From CADEDH01 sp050330635 (GTDB lineage: Bacteria > Actinomycetota > Acidimicrobiia > Acidimicrobiales > SZUA-35), in the NCBI GenBank assembly GCA_050330635.1, contig JBHJNQ010000061.1, forward strand, positions 1 to 64,000: a stretch of DNA of 64,000 nt. Direction: 5' to 3'. Under the pieces are notes generated by a model that searched no databases, was not told the origin of the DNA, and saw only the letters and a list, made by a program, of their open reading frames with translations. The position numbers and the translations under genes are program-made. Positions within the stretch are counted from its first letter, which is position 1; every line of letters begins with the position of its first letter. Positions 34,222 to 42,793 of the stretch are shown here, piece after piece.

Positions 34222-36315
34222 ATGAGCAACGTCACCGAATCGGTCACCCTCGACGTCGAGGACGGCGTGGCCGTCGTCACCGTCGACAACCCACCGGTCA
34301 ACGCCCTCAGCCACCATGTGCGCACGGGCATCCTCGAGGCCATGACCCGCGCCGCCGGCGACGGGTCGGTGACGGCGGTGGTGCTCATCTGCGCCGGCCG
34401 GACGTTCATCGCCGGCGCCGACATCACCGAGTTCGGCGGACCCCCGCAGGGGGCGTCGCTGCCGGCCGCCCAGGCGGCCATGGAGGACTGCACCAAGCCG
34501 GTGGTGGCCGCCATTCACGGCACCGCCCTCGGCGGCGGCCTCGAGGTGGCGATGTGCGCCCACTTCCGGGTGGCGTCGGCCGACGCCCGCTTCGGCCTGC
34601 CCGAGGTGAAGCTCGGGCTCCTCCCCGGCGCCGGTGGCACCCAACGCCTGCCCCGGGTCACGGGCGTGGCCAAAGCGTTGGAGATGATGACCAGCGGCGA
34701 CCCGATCGGGGCCGAGGAGGCCCTTGGCTGCGGTCTGATCGACGAGATCGTCGACGACGACCTGCGGGCCGGGGCCATCGCTTTCGCCCGGCGGGCCGTG
34801 GCCGACCAGCTCCCCCTGACCCGCCTCCGCGACGCCGACGACAAGCTGGCCGAGGCCCGCCAGAACCCGGCCATCTTCGACGAGTTCCGCCAGAGCATCG
34901 CCCGCCGAACCCGCGGGTTCCTCGCCCCCGAGTACAACATCCGCTGCATCGAGGCGGCGGTGGAACTAGACTTCGACGCCGGTGTGGCTCGCGAGCGGGA
35001 GCTGTTCACCGAGCTGATGAACGGCACCCAGTCGGCCGCCCAGCGCTACTACTTCTTCGCCGAGCGGGAGGCGGCCAAGGTGCCCGACGTGCCCCGCGAC
35101 ACGCCACAGCTCACCATCGAGCGAGCCGGGGTGCTGGGGGCCGGCACGATGGGTGGCGGCATCGCCATGAACTTCGCCAACGTCGGCATCCCCGTCACCA
35201 TCGTGGAGCGGGAGCAGGACGCCCTCGACCGGGGTGTGGCCGTCGTCCGGGCCAACTACGAGCGCTCGGCGTCTCGAGGCAGCATGCCGGCCGACGAGGT
35301 CGAGCCTCGCATGGCCCGCATCACCGGATCGCTCGACAAGGGTGACTTCGCCGGGTGCGACATCGTCGTCGAGGCCGTGTTCGAGGACCTCGGCCTCAAG
35401 ACGTCGGTGTTCGCCGAGCTCGACGAGATCTGCAAGCCCGACGCCCTGCTCGCCACGAACACCTCGGCCCTCGACGTCAACGCCATCGCCGCCGCCACCT
35501 CCCGACCGGAGAGCGTGATCGGGATGCACTTCTTCTCCCCGGCCAACGTGATGAAGCTGCTCGAGGTGGTGCGGGGCGACAAGACGTCCGACACCATCAT
35601 CGCCACCACGATGTCGCTGGCCAAGCGGATCAACAAGATCCCCGTGCTCGTCGGTGTCTGTCACGGCTTCGTCGGCAACCGGATGCTGGCCATGCGCCGG
35701 ATCGAAGCCGACAAGATGCTGCTGGAGGGGGCCACCCCGGCCCAGATCGACCAGGTCGTGTACGACTTCGGGTTCCCCATGGGCCCCTACGCCATGAGCG
35801 ACCTGGCCGGACTCGACATCGGCTGGAAGGCCGAGACGTCGAAGGGGGAGACGGTGCGGGAGATCCTGTGCGAGAGCGGCCGCCGGGGTCAGAAGAACGG
35901 GCGGGGCTACTACACCTACGACCCCGACACCCGGGCCTCCACCCCCGATCCGGAGGTCGTCGAGCTCATCGCCGACCTCGCCGCCCACCAAGGCGTCGAG
36001 CAGCGGGAGGTGACCGACCAGGAGGTGCTCGAGCGCTGCCTCTACCCCATGGTGAACGAGGGAGCGAAGATCCTCGACGAGGGCATCGCCATCCGGGCCA
36101 GCGACATCGACGTGGTGTGGATCAACGGCTACGGCTGGCCCCTCTACACGGGCGGCCCCATGTTCTGGGCCGACACCGTCGGTCTGGCCGAGGTGGTCGA
36201 CAGGATCACCGGGTACCACGAGCGCCTCGGGGGGGACCACTGGGCGCCCTCCCCCCGCCTCGCCGAGCTGGCCCGCACCGGCGGGACGCTGCACACCTCA
36301 GTGGCCTCGTCCTGA
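34222..36315 (+). CDS. fadJ: Bifunctional enoyl-CoA hydratase / 3-hydroxyacyl-CoA dehydrogenase
   Basis: A 697-residue FadB/FadJ-type alpha subunit of fatty-acid oxidation. Residues 1-190 form a crotonase domain with catalytic Glu108 (LGGGLE) and Glu128 (GLPEVKLG). The NAD-binding dehydrogenase domain starts around residue 300 (GVLGAGTMGGGIAMN). The catalytic His is in IGMHFFSPANVMKLLEVV. Two C-terminal dehydrogenase repeats follow, including GYGWPLYTGGPMFWAD. It hydrates trans-2-enoyl-CoA and oxidises the product to 3-ketoacyl-CoA. Its thiolase partner could be the gene at the right window edge or one elsewhere. ATG 34222 is supported by a TATGGT box 7 nt upstream. The next gene (MFS) overlaps its stop. 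Confidence 0.95.
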   Translation: MSNVTESVTLDVEDGVAVVTVDNPPVNALSHHVRTGILEAMTRAAGDGSVTAVVLICAGRTFIAGADITEFGGPPQGASLPAAQAAMEDCTKPVVAAIHGTALGGGLEVAMCAHFRVASADARFGLPEVKLGLLPGAGGTQRLPRVTGVAKALEMMTSGDPIGAEEALGCGLIDEIVDDDLRAGAIAFARRAVADQLPLTRLRDADDKLAEARQNPAIFDEFRQSIARRTRGFLAPEYNIRCIEAAVELDFDAGVARERELFTELMNGTQSAAQRYYFFAEREAAKVPDVPRDTPQLTIERAGVLGAGTMGGGIAMNFANVGIPVTIVEREQDALDRGVAVVRANYERSASRGSMPADEVEPRMARITGSLDKGDFAGCDIVVEAVFEDLGLKTSVFAELDEICKPDALLATNTSALDVNAIAAATSRPESVIGMHFFSPANVMKLLEVVRGDKTSDTIIATTMSLAKRINKIPVLVGVCHGFVGNRMLAMRRIEADKMLLEGATPAQIDQVVYDFGFPMGPYAMSDLAGLDIGWKAETSKGETVREILCESGRRGQKNGRGYYTYDPDTRASTPDPEVVELIADLAAHQGVEQREVTDQEVLERCLYPMVNEGAKILDEGIAIRASDIDVVWINGYGWPLYTGGPMFWADTVGLAEVVDRITGYHERLGGDHWAPSPRLAELARTGGTLHTSVASS

Positions 36316-37748
36316 CGGTTGCTGGCGCCTCGGGAACCGAACCCCGCCCCGAGGTATCGGCCAGGGCCTGGCGGGCCCTGGCCGTCGCCTCGGCCGGCTA
36401 CGTGCTGTTCGGGTTCAACTCCACGGCGACCAATCTCGCCTTCAACGCCATCTCCGAGACCTTCGCCGGGGCCACCGAGGCAACCGTGTCGTGGGTGGCG
36501 TCCGGCTATTTCATCGCCTCCGCCGCCTTCTTGCCCCTTGGGGGTCGCCTCGCCGACCGGATCGGGCGGCGGCGGATCTTCGAGATCGGGTTGATCGGGT
36601 TCGCCCTGTCGGCCGTCGCCTCGGCCGTCGCCCCCACGATCTGGATCCTGATCCTGGCCCGGGTCCTCCAGGCGGTGGCCGGGGCCCTGGTCATCCCCTC
36701 GTCGCTGTCGATGGTGCTGCCCGAGTTCCCCACCGCCCGCCGCTCGTCGGCCGTCGCCACCTGGGCCGCTGCCGGTCCCCTGTCGGCGGCCATCGCCCCC
36801 GGTACCGCCGCCGGTCTGCTGGCCGCCACCAGCTGGCGCTGGGTGTATGTGCTCTCCGCCCCCATCGCCGTCCTGACCCTCGTCGGGTCCCGCCTTCTCG
36901 TCACCGAGAGCCGGGGCGACGAGGAGGGGGGCCGCCTCGATCTGGCCGGCACGGGCCTGGCGGTGGGCGCGGTGGCCCTGCTCATCTACGGCATCGGCCA
37001 GGGACCACGGTGGGGCTGGTTGGCCGGGCCGACCGTGGCCGTCATCGGCACCGCCCTCCTGATGGGGGTGGCGTTCGTGGTGCGTTCCCGGCGCCACCCG
37101 ACGCCCCTCGTCAACCTGTCACTGTTCCGGATACCGGAGGTGGCGATCGCCAACGTCGCCAACTTCTTCATGTCGATCACGTCGTTGTCGATCTGGCTGA
37201 TCTGGCCCCTCTACCTCAGCCGGATCTGGAACTACACGATCGGGCAGGTCGGTCTGGCCATCACGATCGGGCCTGTCTTCGCCGGCCCCGCCGCCCTGCT
37301 CGGGGGCCGGTTGGCCGACCGCTACGGCCAGCGGTGGCTCATGATCGGCGGGTCGGCCATCTCCACCGTGGCCGTCGCCACGAGCGTGTTCCGCTTCGGC
37401 AACGAACCGGATTACCTGCTCGTCCTCGCCCCCACCGTCGCCGGCTTCGGCCTGGGCTGGGGCCTGTCGAGCCCGAGCATGAACAGTTGGGCCCTGGCCA
37501 ACACCCCCCCGGCGTTCATGGGCGAGGTCAACGCCTCGTTCAACACGATCCGCAACCTGGCAGCCGCCGTCGGCACCACCGGTGCCATCGCCATCCTCGG
37601 CGCCGCCGACCGTCCCGATGCCCTGGCCGCCTACGAACGGGCCAACATCTTCTTCGCCATCTGGGTCGGCCTGTCGTGCCTCACGGTGACCGTCGGCTCG
37701 TGGTGGCTGACCCGTTCCCGACGCCGCCCCCGAGCACCCGGGACCTAG
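36312..37748 (+). CDS. MFS transporter, 14-helix DHA2-like, unusual start codon
   Basis: A 478-residue major facilitator with the loop-2/3 motif GGRLADRIGRRRIFEIGL, repeated as GGRLADRYGQRWLMIGG. The antiporter-like segment (RVLQAVAGALVIPSSLSMVLP, AATSWRWVYVLSAPIAVLTLVGSRLL) and about 14 hydrophobic helices fit DHA2 drug exporters. No ATG, GTG or TTG exists in frame between the fadJ stop and the first helix. CTG 36312, which overlaps that stop as CTGA, is the only well-placed candidate. Translation is probably coupled to fadJ. The substrate is unknown. Confidence 0.85.
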   Translation: MTVAGASGTEPRPEVSARAWRALAVASAGYVLFGFNSTATNLAFNAISETFAGATEATVSWVASGYFIASAAFLPLGGRLADRIGRRRIFEIGLIGFALSAVASAVAPTIWILILARVLQAVAGALVIPSSLSMVLPEFPTARRSSAVATWAAAGPLSAAIAPGTAAGLLAATSWRWVYVLSAPIAVLTLVGSRLLVTESRGDEEGGRLDLAGTGLAVGAVALLIYGIGQGPRWGWLAGPTVAVIGTALLMGVAFVVRSRRHPTPLVNLSLFRIPEVAIANVANFFMSITSLSIWLIWPLYLSRIWNYTIGQVGLAITIGPVFAGPAALLGGRLADRYGQRWLMIGGSAISTVAVATSVFRFGNEPDYLLVLAPTVAGFGLGWGLSSPSMNSWALANTPPAFMGEVNASFNTIRNLAAAVGTTGAIAILGAADRPDALAAYERANIFFAIWVGLSCLTVTVGSWWLTRSRRRPRAPGT

Positions 37749-37749
37749 G

Positions 37750-37765
37750 TCGGGGATGTCCCCGA
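37750..37765. terminator. Possible hairpin terminator after the MFS gene
   Basis: TCGGGGA-TG-TCCCCGA is a perfect inverted repeat starting 2 nt after the MFS stop. There is no U-run, as is usual in high-GC actinobacteria. Confidence 0.35.
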
Positions 37766-37845
37766 TCCCGGCCGCCAGGACCCATCGTACGTTGTGTCCA
37801 TCACGCCGGGCGGACGAGCCCGGGCCGACGAGGACGAGACGACCC

Positions 37846-38115
37846 ATGCCCGCGATCCAGCCACTCCAGTCGACGACCCCCGCCCACGAGCTCCGACCGA
37901 CCGACCCGGTCTCCGGGGCCCTGTCGTTCGGGCATTGCGTCGACTGGCTGCTCGATCGCTACCAGGCCACCACCGACCCGGAGCTCCGGGCCATGGTCGT
38001 CGAGGTGCTCGACGAGCTGCGCGACCTCGGCCCGGTCGACGACGAGATGGCCGACGTCGTCGTCGGGGCGCTGGGCTCGGTTGCGGCAGCGTTCGAGCTC
38101 CGGGCGAGCCGCTGA
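37846..38115 (+). CDS. Small acidic helical protein, unknown
   Basis: An 89-residue protein; the C-terminal 60 residues are helical and acidic (FGHCVDWLLDRYQATTDPELRAMVVEVLDELRDLG...DDEMADVVVGALG). ATG 37846 starts before the conserved-looking part; a TACGTT box lies at about 37787. No signal peptide, membrane helix or known domain is seen. Codon-position bias is typical, so it is likely real. Confidence 0.55.
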   Translation: MPAIQPLQSTTPAHELRPTDPVSGALSFGHCVDWLLDRYQATTDPELRAMVVEVLDELRDLGPVDDEMADVVVGALGSVAAAFELRASR

Positions 38116-38195
38116 GGTTCCGCTGACCCGTGTGATTCGTGGTCGGCCCGCTCCTCCCCTGGTGGGCCGGCCCGAGGCGTCCCGTACGGTCGGGA

Positions 38196-39542
38196 TCAGG
38201 TGAGGAGGGACTCGACCGTACGGGCCAGGGCGAAGAGCTGGTGGTCGGCCAGAGGGCCGGCCATCAGCATCAGGCCGACCGGCGGCTCACCGCCGGCCGA
38301 CGCTGGCACCGTGATGGCACAGGCGTCGAGGAAGTTGCCGACCATGGTGTTGCGCAGGCACAGGAGATTGGTCGCCGAGTAGTGGGCGGGATCGTCGTCG
38401 TCGAAGTCGGCCATCGGCGGGGGGAGAATGGCGACGGTGGGGAGCACGTAGGCGTCGAAGCCCCGCAGCTCCCGCTCGGCCGCCGCCACGAGGCGGGTCC
38501 GGGCGTCGACGACGTCGAGGTAGTCGGCGGCGCTGATGTCGGCGCCGGGTTCGATCCGGCGCCGTATCCGCTGGTCGTAGCCGTCGGCGGCGGCGGCCAG
38601 CAGCGGGCGATGCCAGTGATGGGCCTCGGCGGTGGCCAGGCCGCCCTTGGCGTTGATCGTCGGGAGGTCGTCGAGCTCGGGGACGGTCACGGGGCGCAGT
38701 TCGATCCCACCGGCGGAGAGCCGCGACAGGGCCCGGTCGAAGATCTCGGCCACGGTGGGGTCGAGGTCGTCGACCACGTGATTGGACAGCACGGCCAGGC
38801 GGATCCGGTCGGCGGGCCGGCCCTCGGCCGTCACCCGCCCGTCACCACCGGCGAACACGTCGTCGACGATGGCGCAGCAGTCGACCGACCCGGCCAGAGG
38901 CCCGACCGAGTCGAGCGAGGGGGCCAAGGGGACGATCCCGGCCAGGGGGACCCGGCGCGCCGTCGGCTTGAACCCGACGATCCCGCAGAAGGCGGCGGGA
39001 ATCCGGCAGGAACCCCCGGTGTCGGTCCCCAGTCCGGCGGGCACCATGGCCTCGGCCACCGCCACCGCCGTCCCCGACGACGAGCCGCCGGGGATCCGCC
39101 CGACCGCCCGATCCCACGGGCTCCGGGGTGTGCCGTGATGGGCGTTCAACCCGAGCCCGGAATAGGCGAACTCGGTCATGTTGGTCCGCCCGATCACCAC
39201 GAACCCGGCCGCCCGCAGGCGGGCCACGACCGGGGCGTCCCGCTCGGCCGGAGGCCGGCCGGCCAGCACGGTGGACCCGGCCGTGGTGACCTGGCCCTCG
39301 ATGTCGCACAGGTCCTTGACCGCCACCGGGATGCCGGCGAAGGGTGGCACGACCGCCCCGCCGGCCCGGGCCCGATCGACACCGTCGGCCACGGCCCGGG
39401 CCTCGTCGGCCGCCACGGAGAGGAAGGCGAGACCGCCATCGCCGTCGGGGGAGGCGATCCGCTCGAGCGACGTCTCGACGAGCTGACGGGCCGAGGTCTT
39501 CCCGGTCGCCAGTTCCTGGGCCATGGCGCTGATCGTCTTCAC
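38196..39542 (-). CDS. Amidase-signature family amidase
   Basis: A 448-residue amidase with the Lys-cisSer-Ser triad: Lys76 in PVAVKDLCD, Ser154/155 in PGGSSSGTAVAVA and Ser178 in GTDTGGSCRIPAAFCGIVGFKPT. It hydrolyses a carboxamide to acid and ammonia. No GatB/GatC partner is near and the C-terminal region lacks tRNA-amidotransferase features, so it is a catabolic amidase (AtzF/indoleacetamide type). GTG 39542 is supported by a TAGTGT box 7 nt upstream. It is followed upstream on the same strand by nicotinamidase. Confidence 0.92.
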   Translation of the reverse strand: MKTISAMAQELATGKTSARQLVETSLERIASPDGDGGLAFLSVAADEARAVADGVDRARAGGAVVPPFAGIPVAVKDLCDIEGQVTTAGSTVLAGRPPAERDAPVVARLRAAGFVVIGRTNMTEFAYSGLGLNAHHGTPRSPWDRAVGRIPGGSSSGTAVAVAEAMVPAGLGTDTGGSCRIPAAFCGIVGFKPTARRVPLAGIVPLAPSLDSVGPLAGSVDCCAIVDDVFAGGDGRVTAEGRPADRIRLAVLSNHVVDDLDPTVAEIFDRALSRLSAGGIELRPVTVPELDDLPTINAKGGLATAEAHHWHRPLLAAAADGYDQRIRRRIEPGADISAADYLDVVDARTRLVAAAERELRGFDAYVLPTVAILPPPMADFDDDDPAHYSATNLLCLRNTMVGNFLDACAITVPASAGGEPPVGLMLMAGPLADHQLFALARTVESLLT

Positions 39543-39549
39543 CGGCCCG

Positions 39550-39555
39550 ACACTA
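39550..39555 (-). promoter_or_regulatory. -10 box of leaderless amidase mRNA
   Basis: TAGTGT on the minus strand, 7 nt before GTG 39542. Confidence 0.45.
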
Positions 39556-39595
39556 TCGCCGGCTGCCGGCCATCATCGGTGCTCGCCGACGACCG

Positions 39596-40204
39596 TCAGA
39601 CCGCTTGGCGCACCACCATCACCCCGGCCGCCGCCATCCGGGCCAGGGCGGCCTCACCGTCACCGGGCTGGAGCTCGACGGCCCGGCACCCGGCGGCCAG
39701 GACGGTGGTGGTGAAGCCGGCCTCGACGGCGTCGAGGGCTGTGAACAGCACGCAGTAATCGGTGGCGAGGCCGACCACGTCGACGGCGTCGACCCCCTCC
39801 TCCCGCAGGACGTCCTCCAGCCCGGTGGCCCGACGGTGGGCGTTGTCGTAGAAGCCGCTGTAGCTGTCGAGTCGCCGGTCGGTGCCCTTGCGCACGATCC
39901 GGTCGATGTGGTCGGTTGCCAGGCCCTCGGCCAGCTCCGCCCCCGGCGTCCCCTGGACACAGTGATCGGGCCACAGGACCTGCTCCAACCCGTCGAGCTC
40001 GATCAGTTCGCCGACCTCGTGGCCCGGGTGCTGGCTGGCGAAGGAGTGGTGGCCGGGCGGGTGCCAATCCTGGGTGGCGACCACGAGGGGGTAGCCGGAG
40101 AGCAGCCCGTTGGCCACGCCGATCACCTCGTCGCCGCCCGGCACGGCCAGCGCCCCACCCGGACAGAAGTCGTTCTGGATGTCGACCAACAGCAGCGCTC
40201 GCAC
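39596..40204 (-). CDS. pncA: Nicotinamidase/isochorismatase-family hydrolase
   Basis: A 202-residue nicotinamidase that converts nicotinamide to nicotinate in NAD salvage. The catalytic triad is Asp8 (LLVDIQNDF), Lys106 (RIVRKGT) and Cys151 (ATDYCV). Metal ligands Asp46, His48 and His81 are present (TQDWHPPGHHSF, WPDHCVQGT). GTG 40204 has GGGAGG 6 nt upstream, and TAGGGT (plus-strand 40280-40285) may be the -10. All key residues of PncA are present. Confidence 0.93.
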   Translation of the reverse strand: MRALLLVDIQNDFCPGGALAVPGGDEVIGVANGLLSGYPLVVATQDWHPPGHHSFASQHPGHEVGELIELDGLEQVLWPDHCVQGTPGAELAEGLATDHIDRIVRKGTDRRLDSYSGFYDNAHRRATGLEDVLREEGVDAVDVVGLATDYCVLFTALDAVEAGFTTTVLAAGCRAVELQPGDGEAALARMAAAGVMVVRQAV

Positions 40205-40279
40205 GTCACCTCCCGGTCGTCGTGCGGGGGAGAGGGGGCCGGGCGACCGGGTGGCGGCGTCCCTCCCCTATCGGCCCCC

Positions 40280-40285
40280 ACCCTA
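40280..40285 (-). promoter_or_regulatory. Possible -10 box of nicotinamidase gene
   Basis: TAGGGT on the minus strand, about 75 nt before GTG 40204, followed by a leader with a GGGAGG ribosome site. Confidence 0.3.
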
Positions 40286-40346
40286 GCGGCCGGGGTCGAG
40301 CCGGGGCCCACGGCCCGGCGGCATGCGCCCGGCGGTGGGCACGTTC

Positions 40347-40352
40347 CATACT
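40347..40352 (+). promoter_or_regulatory. Possible -10 box of the MoxR/VWA operon
   Basis: CATACT ends 7 nt before ATG 40360, the leaderless spacing seen elsewhere in the window. Confidence 0.35.
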
Positions 40353-40359
40353 GCTCACC

Positions 40360-40503
40360 ATGGCCCCGTTCGCATCGACCATCGCCCCGGCCACGATCCT
40401 CACCCCGACCATCGGCCCGACCATCGCCCCGGCCCCCACCACGACGATCGGCCCGGCGCCGACCATCGCCCCGGCCCCGGCCCCGATCGTTGGCCCGGCA
40501 TGA
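40360..40503 (+). CDS. 47-residue low-complexity leader ORF before moxR
   Basis: A tiny frame encoding only Ala, Pro, Thr, Ile, Gly and a few others in imperfect repeats of TIAPA/TIGPA. The DNA is an imperfect tandem of ACCATCGCCCCGGCC-like units. Its TGA overlaps the moxR ATG (ATGA), and a CATACT box lies 7 nt before its ATG, so it could be a translated leader that couples to moxR. It could equally be a repeat tract that happens to be open. No function is proposed. Confidence 0.35.
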   Translation: MAPFASTIAPATILTPTIGPTIAPAPTTTIGPAPTIAPAPAPIVGPA

Positions 40504-41585
40504 CGGACCGAAGCGCGGTGACGGCCCTCGGCCTGGCCGTCGCCACCCGGACCCCCGTTCTGTTGTGGGGCGCGCCCGGCACGGGCAAGAGCTCGGTCGT
40601 CGCCGCCCTGGCCCGGGTGCTCGACCAGCCCTGCGAAGTGGTCATCGCCTCGATCCGCGAGCCGTCCGACTTCGCCGGCCTGCCGGTGGTGGTCGACGGT
40701 GGGGTCCGGTTCGCCCCGCCGTCGTGGGCCACGTCGCTCGCCGCCGCCGGCCGGGGGATCCTCTTCCTCGACGAGATCTCGACGGCGCCGCCTGCGGTCC
40801 AGGCCGCCCTGCTTCGGGTGGTGCTCGAGCGGACCGTCGGCGATCTCCGCCTCCCCGACGACGTGGTGGTGGTGGCGGCCGCCAACCCGCCCGACCAGGC
40901 GGCCGACGGGTGGGACCTCTCGGCCCCCCTCGCCAACCGGTTCTGTCACCTGACGTGGTCGGTCGACGCCACCGCCATCGCCGAGGGGTTCACGGTGGGG
41001 TTCGCCGACCCCGTCGCAGCACCCCTGCCCGGCCGGTGGCGGGCCGATCTGCCCCGGGCCCGGGCCGACGTCGCCTCCTTCCTGCTGCTGCGTCCCGGGC
41101 TGGTGTCGATGCCCCCGACCGACCGCTCGGCCGCCGGTCGGGCCTGGCCCAGCCCCCGCTCGTGGGAGATGGCGGCCACGCTCCTCGCCGCCGCCCGGGC
41201 CGGCGAGGTCGACCACGACGTTCGGGCCCGCCTGGTCGCGGGCTGCGTCGGCGACGGCCCGGGCATCGAGCTCCTGTCGTGGCTGGCAGCGCTCGACCTG
41301 CCCGACCCGGAGGCCATCCTGGCCGACCCCACGTCGTTCGAGTTGCCGGAACGCGGCGATCGAGCCTATGCCGCCCTCACCGCGGTGGCGGCGGCTGTGG
41401 CCGCCGACCCCACCATCGGGCGCTGGGCCGCCGGCTGGGAGGTGCTGGGTCGGGCGGGCGAGACCGCCCCCGACGTCGCCGCCCTCGCCGCCCGGGTGCT
41501 GGTCCGCTGCCGCCCCGAGGGGGCGCCCACGCCACCCCAGGCCGCCGCCTTCCTCCCCCTGCTGCGCGACGCCGGGCTGGCATGA
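40500..41585 (+). CDS. MoxR-like AAA+ ATPase
   Basis: A 361-residue AAA+ protein with Walker A GAPGTGKSS, Walker B GILFLDEIS and sensor-1 VVVVAAANPPDQA. The arginine-finger region is PLANRFCHLTW. MoxR ATPases act as chaperones with VWA-domain partners, which fits the next gene. It begins the compact operon moxR - VWA - unknown; both junctions are ATGA overlaps. It differs from the second MoxR in this window (58228), which has the more usual EDVPGVAKT P-loop. Confidence 0.9.
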   Translation: MTDRSAVTALGLAVATRTPVLLWGAPGTGKSSVVAALARVLDQPCEVVIASIREPSDFAGLPVVVDGGVRFAPPSWATSLAAAGRGILFLDEISTAPPAVQAALLRVVLERTVGDLRLPDDVVVVAAANPPDQAADGWDLSAPLANRFCHLTWSVDATAIAEGFTVGFADPVAAPLPGRWRADLPRARADVASFLLLRPGLVSMPPTDRSAAGRAWPSPRSWEMAATLLAAARAGEVDHDVRARLVAGCVGDGPGIELLSWLAALDLPDPEAILADPTSFELPERGDRAYAALTAVAAAVAADPTIGRWAAGWEVLGRAGETAPDVAALAARVLVRCRPEGAPTPPQAAAFLPLLRDAGLA

Positions 41586-42793
41586 CCGGAGCGGCGGACG
41601 ACGGGGCCCTCGACGGATCCAAACTGGCGGCGGCCCGGCTGTGGGCCACGACCCGTCATCCGTATCTCGCCTCGGCGGTGTTCGCCTCACCGGCCTCCCC
41701 GGCCCCCGGCCTGGGCAGGCTGGTCATCGACCGGTGGTGGCGGATCCACGCCGATCCGTCGGTCGTGGCCGGCTCGTCGGTGAACGAGCTCGGGGGCGAG
41801 CTGCTCCACCTGGCCCTCCACGTGGTACGGGACCACGCCGGCCGGGCCGACCGGGTCGGGCTGGCGGAGCCGGCCGAACTCCACCACTGGGTCGACGCCA
41901 CCGACGCCGAGATCGTCGACGACCTCCCGGCCGACATGGCCCGGGTGTCGCCGTCGGCCACCGCCGACGACCTCGGGGCCGAGGTCGGCCGCCTGGCCGA
42001 GGAGTACTACCGCCGGGGCATCGTCCGTGATGGCGCCACCGCCGACTGCGGCAGCGGCGCCCACGGCCGGTTGGCGGGGTGGGAGCCGCCGCCACCACGG
42101 AGCGACGACGATCCCGGGGTCCGTCCCGACGACCAGCGCCTCCTCCGCCGCCGGGTGGCGTCCGACATCGCCGACGCCGCCGCCGGCACGGTCGCCCCCG
42201 GCCTGCGGGCCTGGGCCGCGGAGGAGCTCGGGTCCCGGGTCGACTGGCGGGCCGAGCTGGCGGCCCTGCTCCGGCGCTCCCTCTCCACGGTCGGTGGGGC
42301 CGTCGACTACAGCTATCGCCGGCCGTCGCGACGGGCCTCCGTCGGTACCGGCGTCGTCCTGCCGGCCCTCCGCCGTCCCACCGTCGAGGTCGCCGTCGTG
42401 GTCGACACGAGCGCCTCGGTCTCCGACCGGGCCCTGGCCTCGGCCGTGGCCGAGATCGACGGGCTGCTCCGGGCCAGCGGGACGCGCTCGGTGCGTGTCC
42501 TGGCGTGTGATGACGCCGTTCACACCGTCCGCCGGGTCACCGATGGCCGCCAGGTCGACCTCGTGGGGGGTGGTGGGACCGACATGGGGGTGGGCATCGC
42601 CACCGCCCTCGATCACCGTCCGCCGCCTCGGCTGATCGTCGTGGTGACCGACGGCATCACGCCCTGGCCCCCCGAACCTCCCCCGGCTGAGGTGGTGGTG
42701 GCCCTCCTCGGGGTCGGCGACGCCGGGGTGCCACCAACGCCGGCGTGGGCCCGGGCGGTGCTCATCCCCCGGCCGACCGACCCTGGACGATGA
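41582..42793 (+). CDS. VWA-like metallopeptidase-related protein (DUF2201 type), active-site His lost
   Basis: A 403-residue protein. The N-terminal half resembles the DUF2201 metallopeptidase-like domain (YLASAVFASPASP, LHLALHVVRDHAGR). Residues 270-400 form a VWA-like domain (VAVVVDTSASVSDRALASAVAEIDGLL, GGGGTDMGVGIATAL, LIVVVTDG) with a MIDAS-like DTSAS. Family members usually read HExxH at the first domain. Here the sequence is GELLH, so the first zinc His is replaced by Gly and peptidase activity is doubtful. The ATGA overlaps on both sides tie it to moxR and the unknown third gene. Confidence 0.82.
   Translation: MTGAADDGALDGSKLAAARLWATTRHPYLASAVFASPASPAPGLGRLVIDRWWRIHADPSVVAGSSVNELGGELLHLALHVVRDHAGRADRVGLAEPAELHHWVDATDAEIVDDLPADMARVSPSATADDLGAEVGRLAEEYYRRGIVRDGATADCGSGAHGRLAGWEPPPPRSDDDPGVRPDDQRLLRRRVASDIADAAAGTVAPGLRAWAAEELGSRVDWRAELAALLRRSLSTVGGAVDYSYRRPSRRASVGTGVVLPALRRPTVEVAVVVDTSASVSDRALASAVAEIDGLLRASGTRSVRVLACDDAVHTVRRVTDGRQVDLVGGGGTDMGVGIATALDHRPPPRLIVVVTDGITPWPPEPPPAEVVVALLGVGDAGVPPTPAWARAVLIPRPTDPGR

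Noticed and set aside
40380..40500. Repeated ACCATCGCCCCGGCC units as a CRISPR array
   Set aside because: Units are short, imperfect and directly adjacent, with no unique spacers; this is a simple coding-type repeat.
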